Part shown: positions 31,423 to 33,820 of the stretch, in pieces
Layout: every line of letters begins with the position of its first letter
How positions within the stretch are numbered: position 1 is the stretch's first letter
Assembly: GCA_913020115.1 (NCBI GenBank)
Contig: CAJWBQ010000044.1
Span: 1-33,820 of the forward strand
DNA: 33,820 nt
Direction of reading: 5' to 3'
From: an uncultured Cellvibrionales bacterium
GTDB taxonomy: Bacteria; Pseudomonadota; Gammaproteobacteria; Pseudomonadales; Cellvibrionaceae
Translations under genes and position numbers: made by a program
The notes under the pieces: model-generated
What the model was told of the DNA's origin: nothing
Databases searched by the model: none
Seen by the model: only the letters and a program-made list of their open reading frames with translations

Positions 31423-32334
31423 ATGACTAGTAAATACAACTTGACCCACCTCAAGCAGCTCGAAGCTGAAAGCATGCACATCATTAGGGAAGTAGCGGCC
31501 GAATTTGATAACCCCGTGATGATGTATTCCGTGGGCAAGGATTCCGCCGTAATGGTGCATCTGGCGATGAAAGCCTTCTATCCTGGCAAACCGCCTTTCC
31601 CCTTGATGCACGTCGACACCACCTGGAAGTTTAAGGAAATGATTGAGTTCCGCGACCAGCGGGTTAAGGACTTAGGCTGGGACCTTATCGTCCACGTCAA
31701 TCAAGAGGGCGTTGACATGGGTGTGGGCCCCTTTACCCACGGCAGTGCCAAGCACACCGACATTATGAAAACCGCTGGTTTGAAGCAAGCGCTAGACAAA
31801 TACGGGTTTGATGCCGCTTTTGGTGGCGCCCGCCGCGACGAAGAAAAGTCCCGAGCCAAAGAGCGCGTGTATTCCTTCCGTGACAAAAATCATCGCTGGG
31901 ACCCAAAAAGCCAACGACCTGAGCTTTGGAATATCTACAACGGCAAAGTGGACAAGGGTGAAAGCATCCGTGTTTTCCCTCTGTCGAATTGGACCGAGCT
32001 CGATATTTGGCAGTATATCCATTTGGAAAGTATCCCCATTGTGCCTCTCTATTTTGCCGCCAAACGCCCTGTGGTTGAGAAAGACGGCGTCATGATTATG
32101 GTAGACGACGACCGTATGCCCATAGAAGAGGGCGAAGTGGTTGAGGAAAAAATGGTCCGTTTCCGCACGCTAGGGTGTTATCCCCTAACGGGTGCTGTGG
32201 AGTCTGAAGCGACGACACTGCCAGAAATTATTCAGGAAATGCTTCTGGCCACCACTTCTGAGCGCCAAGGTCGAGTGATTGACAGTGATAGCTCGGGCTC
32301 GATGGAAAAGAAGAAACAGGAAGGCTATTTCTAA
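31423..32334 (+). CDS. cysD: Sulfate adenylyltransferase subunit 2, CysD (303 aa)
   Basis: CysD is the catalytic subunit of ATP sulfurylase, which makes APS from sulfate and ATP. The PP-loop motif SVGKDSA is at 36-42, then LMHVDTTWKF, RRDEEKSRAKERV (the conserved PAPS-family region) and TLGCYPLTGAVES. Start at ATG 31423 gives 303 residues, as in E. coli (302), with the conserved N-terminus LTHLKQLEAESMHIIREVAA; an upstream in-frame TTG at 31360 would run into promoter sequence and is not used. It is followed by cysN after 65 nt. Confidence 0.96.
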   Translation: MTSKYNLTHLKQLEAESMHIIREVAAEFDNPVMMYSVGKDSAVMVHLAMKAFYPGKPPFPLMHVDTTWKFKEMIEFRDQRVKDLGWDLIVHVNQEGVDMGVGPFTHGSAKHTDIMKTAGLKQALDKYGFDAAFGGARRDEEKSRAKERVYSFRDKNHRWDPKSQRPELWNIYNGKVDKGESIRVFPLSNWTELDIWQYIHLESIPIVPLYFAAKRPVVEKDGVMIMVDDDRMPIEEGEVVEEKMVRFRTLGCYPLTGAVESEATTLPEIIQEMLLATTSERQGRVIDSDSSGSMEKKKQEGYF

Positions 32335-32399
32335 ACCACTTCTTTTGCCAGTGCATGAAAACAGAATATTAACCGATAAAATTTTTGAGTTTACTGACT

Positions 32400-33820
32400 A
32401 TGTCTCACCAGTCTGACCTGATCGCCGACGATATTAATGCTTATCTAAAACAGCATGAGCAAAAAGAACTGCTGCGTTTCTTAACCTGCGGCAGTGTTGA
32501 TGACGGCAAAAGCACCCTTATTGGTCGCTTGCTGCACGATTCTAAAATGATCTATGAAGATCAGTTGGCCGCGATTCAAAATGACTCAGCAAAGCATGGT
32601 ACAACCGGCGAAAAAATTGATTTGGCTTTACTGGTGGACGGCTTACAGGCCGAGCGGGAGCAGGGCATCACCATCGACGTGGCCTACCGTTATTTTTCAA
32701 CTGAAAAGCGTAAATTCATCATTGCCGACACTCCTGGCCATGAGCAATATACTCGTAACATGGCAACCGGTGCGTCAACCTGTGATTTAGCCATTATCTT
32801 GATTGATGCGCGTTATGGAGTGCAAACTCAAACTCGTCGCCACAGTTACATAGCCTCGCTTTTGGGTATTAAGCATGTGGTGATTGGCATCAACAAAATG
32901 GACTTGATGGATTTTGATCAAGGCCTGTTCGAAAAAATCAAAGCCGATTACTTAGAGTTTGCCAGCAATCTGAACGAGCAAACCTTACATTTTGTGCCTA
33001 TGTCGGCACTGAATGGCGACAATGTTGTTGAGCGCAGCACGCAATCGGATTGGTACACCGGCCAAACCTTGATGGAAATTTTAGAGACAGCGCAAATTGC
33101 GGACGATAAAAATGTCACCGATTTCCGTTTTCCTGTGCAATACGTTAATCGCCCTAATCTGGATTTCAGAGGTTTCTGCGGCACCGTTGCCTCGGGTGTG
33201 GTGAATGTTGGTGATGCCATCAAAGCCTTACCTTCTGGTAAAACCAGCACCGTAAAAGAAATCGTTTGCCATGGCGGCAACCTAGACCAGGCCTTTGTGG
33301 GGCAGGCGGTGACGCTCACCACAGACAGCGAAATTGATATCAGCCGCGGCGACATTATTGTGTTAGCCAAAGACGATGTGAGCAGCACTAACCATTTACA
33401 GGCCCATTTGGTGTGGATGTCTGAAGCGCCTTTGTCCACCGAGCGCGAATATCTGTTTAAATTTGCAAGTAAGACCGTAAGCGGTAAGTTTCCGCTGGTT
33501 AACTACCAAATTGATGTGAATACCCAAGAGCATATGAACAAGGCTGCTTTGGAGCTGAATGACATCGGCATGGTGGAAGCCGAACTTAGCCAAGAAGTGC
33601 TGGTTGACCCTTATGCACAAAACCGGGCTACAGGCGCATTCATTGTGATTGATCGCTTGAGCAACATTACGGTAGCGGCGGGAATGGTGGCGAAGAAGTT
33701 GGAGCACGCTGAAATATCTGGGGGCAGTAAAGGAGAGTTTTCAGCGTTTGAGGTGGAGTTGAACGCTTTGGTTCGCAAGCACTTTCCACACTGGGGTGCG
33801 GTAGATTTGCGTGGGCTTGA
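32400..33820 (+). CDS. cysN: Sulfate adenylyltransferase subunit 1, CysN (partial, first 473 codons)
   Basis: CysN is the GTPase subunit that drives CysD. It is an EF-Tu-like protein: the P-loop GSVDDGKST (31-39), the switch segment EREQGITIDVAYRYF, DTPGHEQYTRNM, and NKMD, then beta-barrel domains. The reading frame begins at ATG 32400 and is open at the window end; the last complete codon is Leu at 33816-33818. E. coli CysN is 475 residues and ends in a very similar HFPHWG-DL segment, so only a few codons may be missing. If an APS-kinase domain follows, as in the CysNC fusion of Pseudomonas, about 150 residues would be missing. The sequence here cannot decide. Confidence 0.95.
   Translation, partial: MSHQSDLIADDINAYLKQHEQKELLRFLTCGSVDDGKSTLIGRLLHDSKMIYEDQLAAIQNDSAKHGTTGEKIDLALLVDGLQAEREQGITIDVAYRYFSTEKRKFIIADTPGHEQYTRNMATGASTCDLAIILIDARYGVQTQTRRHSYIASLLGIKHVVIGINKMDLMDFDQGLFEKIKADYLEFASNLNEQTLHFVPMSALNGDNVVERSTQSDWYTGQTLMEILETAQIADDKNVTDFRFPVQYVNRPNLDFRGFCGTVASGVVNVGDAIKALPSGKTSTVKEIVCHGGNLDQAFVGQAVTLTTDSEIDISRGDIIVLAKDDVSSTNHLQAHLVWMSEAPLSTEREYLFKFASKTVSGKFPLVNYQIDVNTQEHMNKAALELNDIGMVEAELSQEVLVDPYAQNRATGAFIVIDRLSNITVAAGMVAKKLEHAEISGGSKGEFSAFEVELNALVRKHFPHWGAVDLRGL

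Noticed and set aside
1..33820. CRISPR array, tRNA, insertion sequence or prophage
   Set aside because: No regularly spaced repeat-spacer pattern, tRNA cloverleaf, transposase, integrase or phage gene was seen in any frame.

Overview
The window looks like a chromosomal segment of a marine-type gammaproteobacterium. Its gene order closely follows Pseudomonas and its relatives, but several normally linked genes are missing. This suggests a member of the Cellvibrionales/Spongiibacter-like or another Pseudomonas-related order. That placement is inferred from gene content and order, not from a phylogeny. Base composition is near 50% GC and nearly every gene is housekeeping. I see no prophage, transposase, CRISPR array, tRNA or rRNA.

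Region 1 (1-8170, + strand) is the end of a polar-flagellum/chemotaxis operon: cheA, cheB, motC, motD, parC, parP, cheW and a DUF2802 gene. CheA, CheB and CheW are array components. MotC/MotD are a stator pair. ParC (ParA-like ATPase) and ParP (divergent CheW-like domain) belong to the system that tethers chemosensory arrays to the flagellated pole. CheA carries four copies of a short acidic motif in its long linker, three of them exactly 40 residues apart, and no recognisable P2 domain. A BamE-like lipoprotein gene follows at 8179.

Region 2 (8811-12716) holds yciK (+) facing a minus-strand operon mtaD-ubiG-mupP: methylthioadenosine/SAH deamination, ubiquinone methylation and a HAD phosphatase probably used in cell-wall recycling. 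The 368-bp convergent gap contains a perfect 15-bp hairpin and a roughly 180-bp palindromic element.

Region 3 (12905-23426, +) is the gyrA-pheA-tyrA-(comEA-like)-cmk-rpsA-ihfB-lapA-lapB block. Compared with Pseudomonas, serC, hisC and aroA are absent: TyrA is not fused to AroA, and a small ComEA-like gene occupies that place. The 506-bp gap before cmk holds an 11-bp tandem repeat that begins inside the comEA 3' end, and a roughly 96-bp inverted-repeat structure.

Region 4 (23423-31249, +) carries pyrF and then sugar-nucleotide genes (manB-like phosphomannomutase, galU, ugd, rfbB, rfbA, rfbD, rfbC). These would supply mannose-1-P/GDP-mannose, UDP-glucose, UDP-glucuronate and dTDP-L-rhamnose for LPS or exopolysaccharide. 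Region 5 (31423-end) is cysD and cysN (cut by the window edge), the ATP sulfurylase that activates sulfate.

I found no clearly new multi-gene system. The most interesting signals are the CheA linker repeats next to parC/parP, the palindromic element at 9736-9915, and the repeat-rich comEA-cmk gap.
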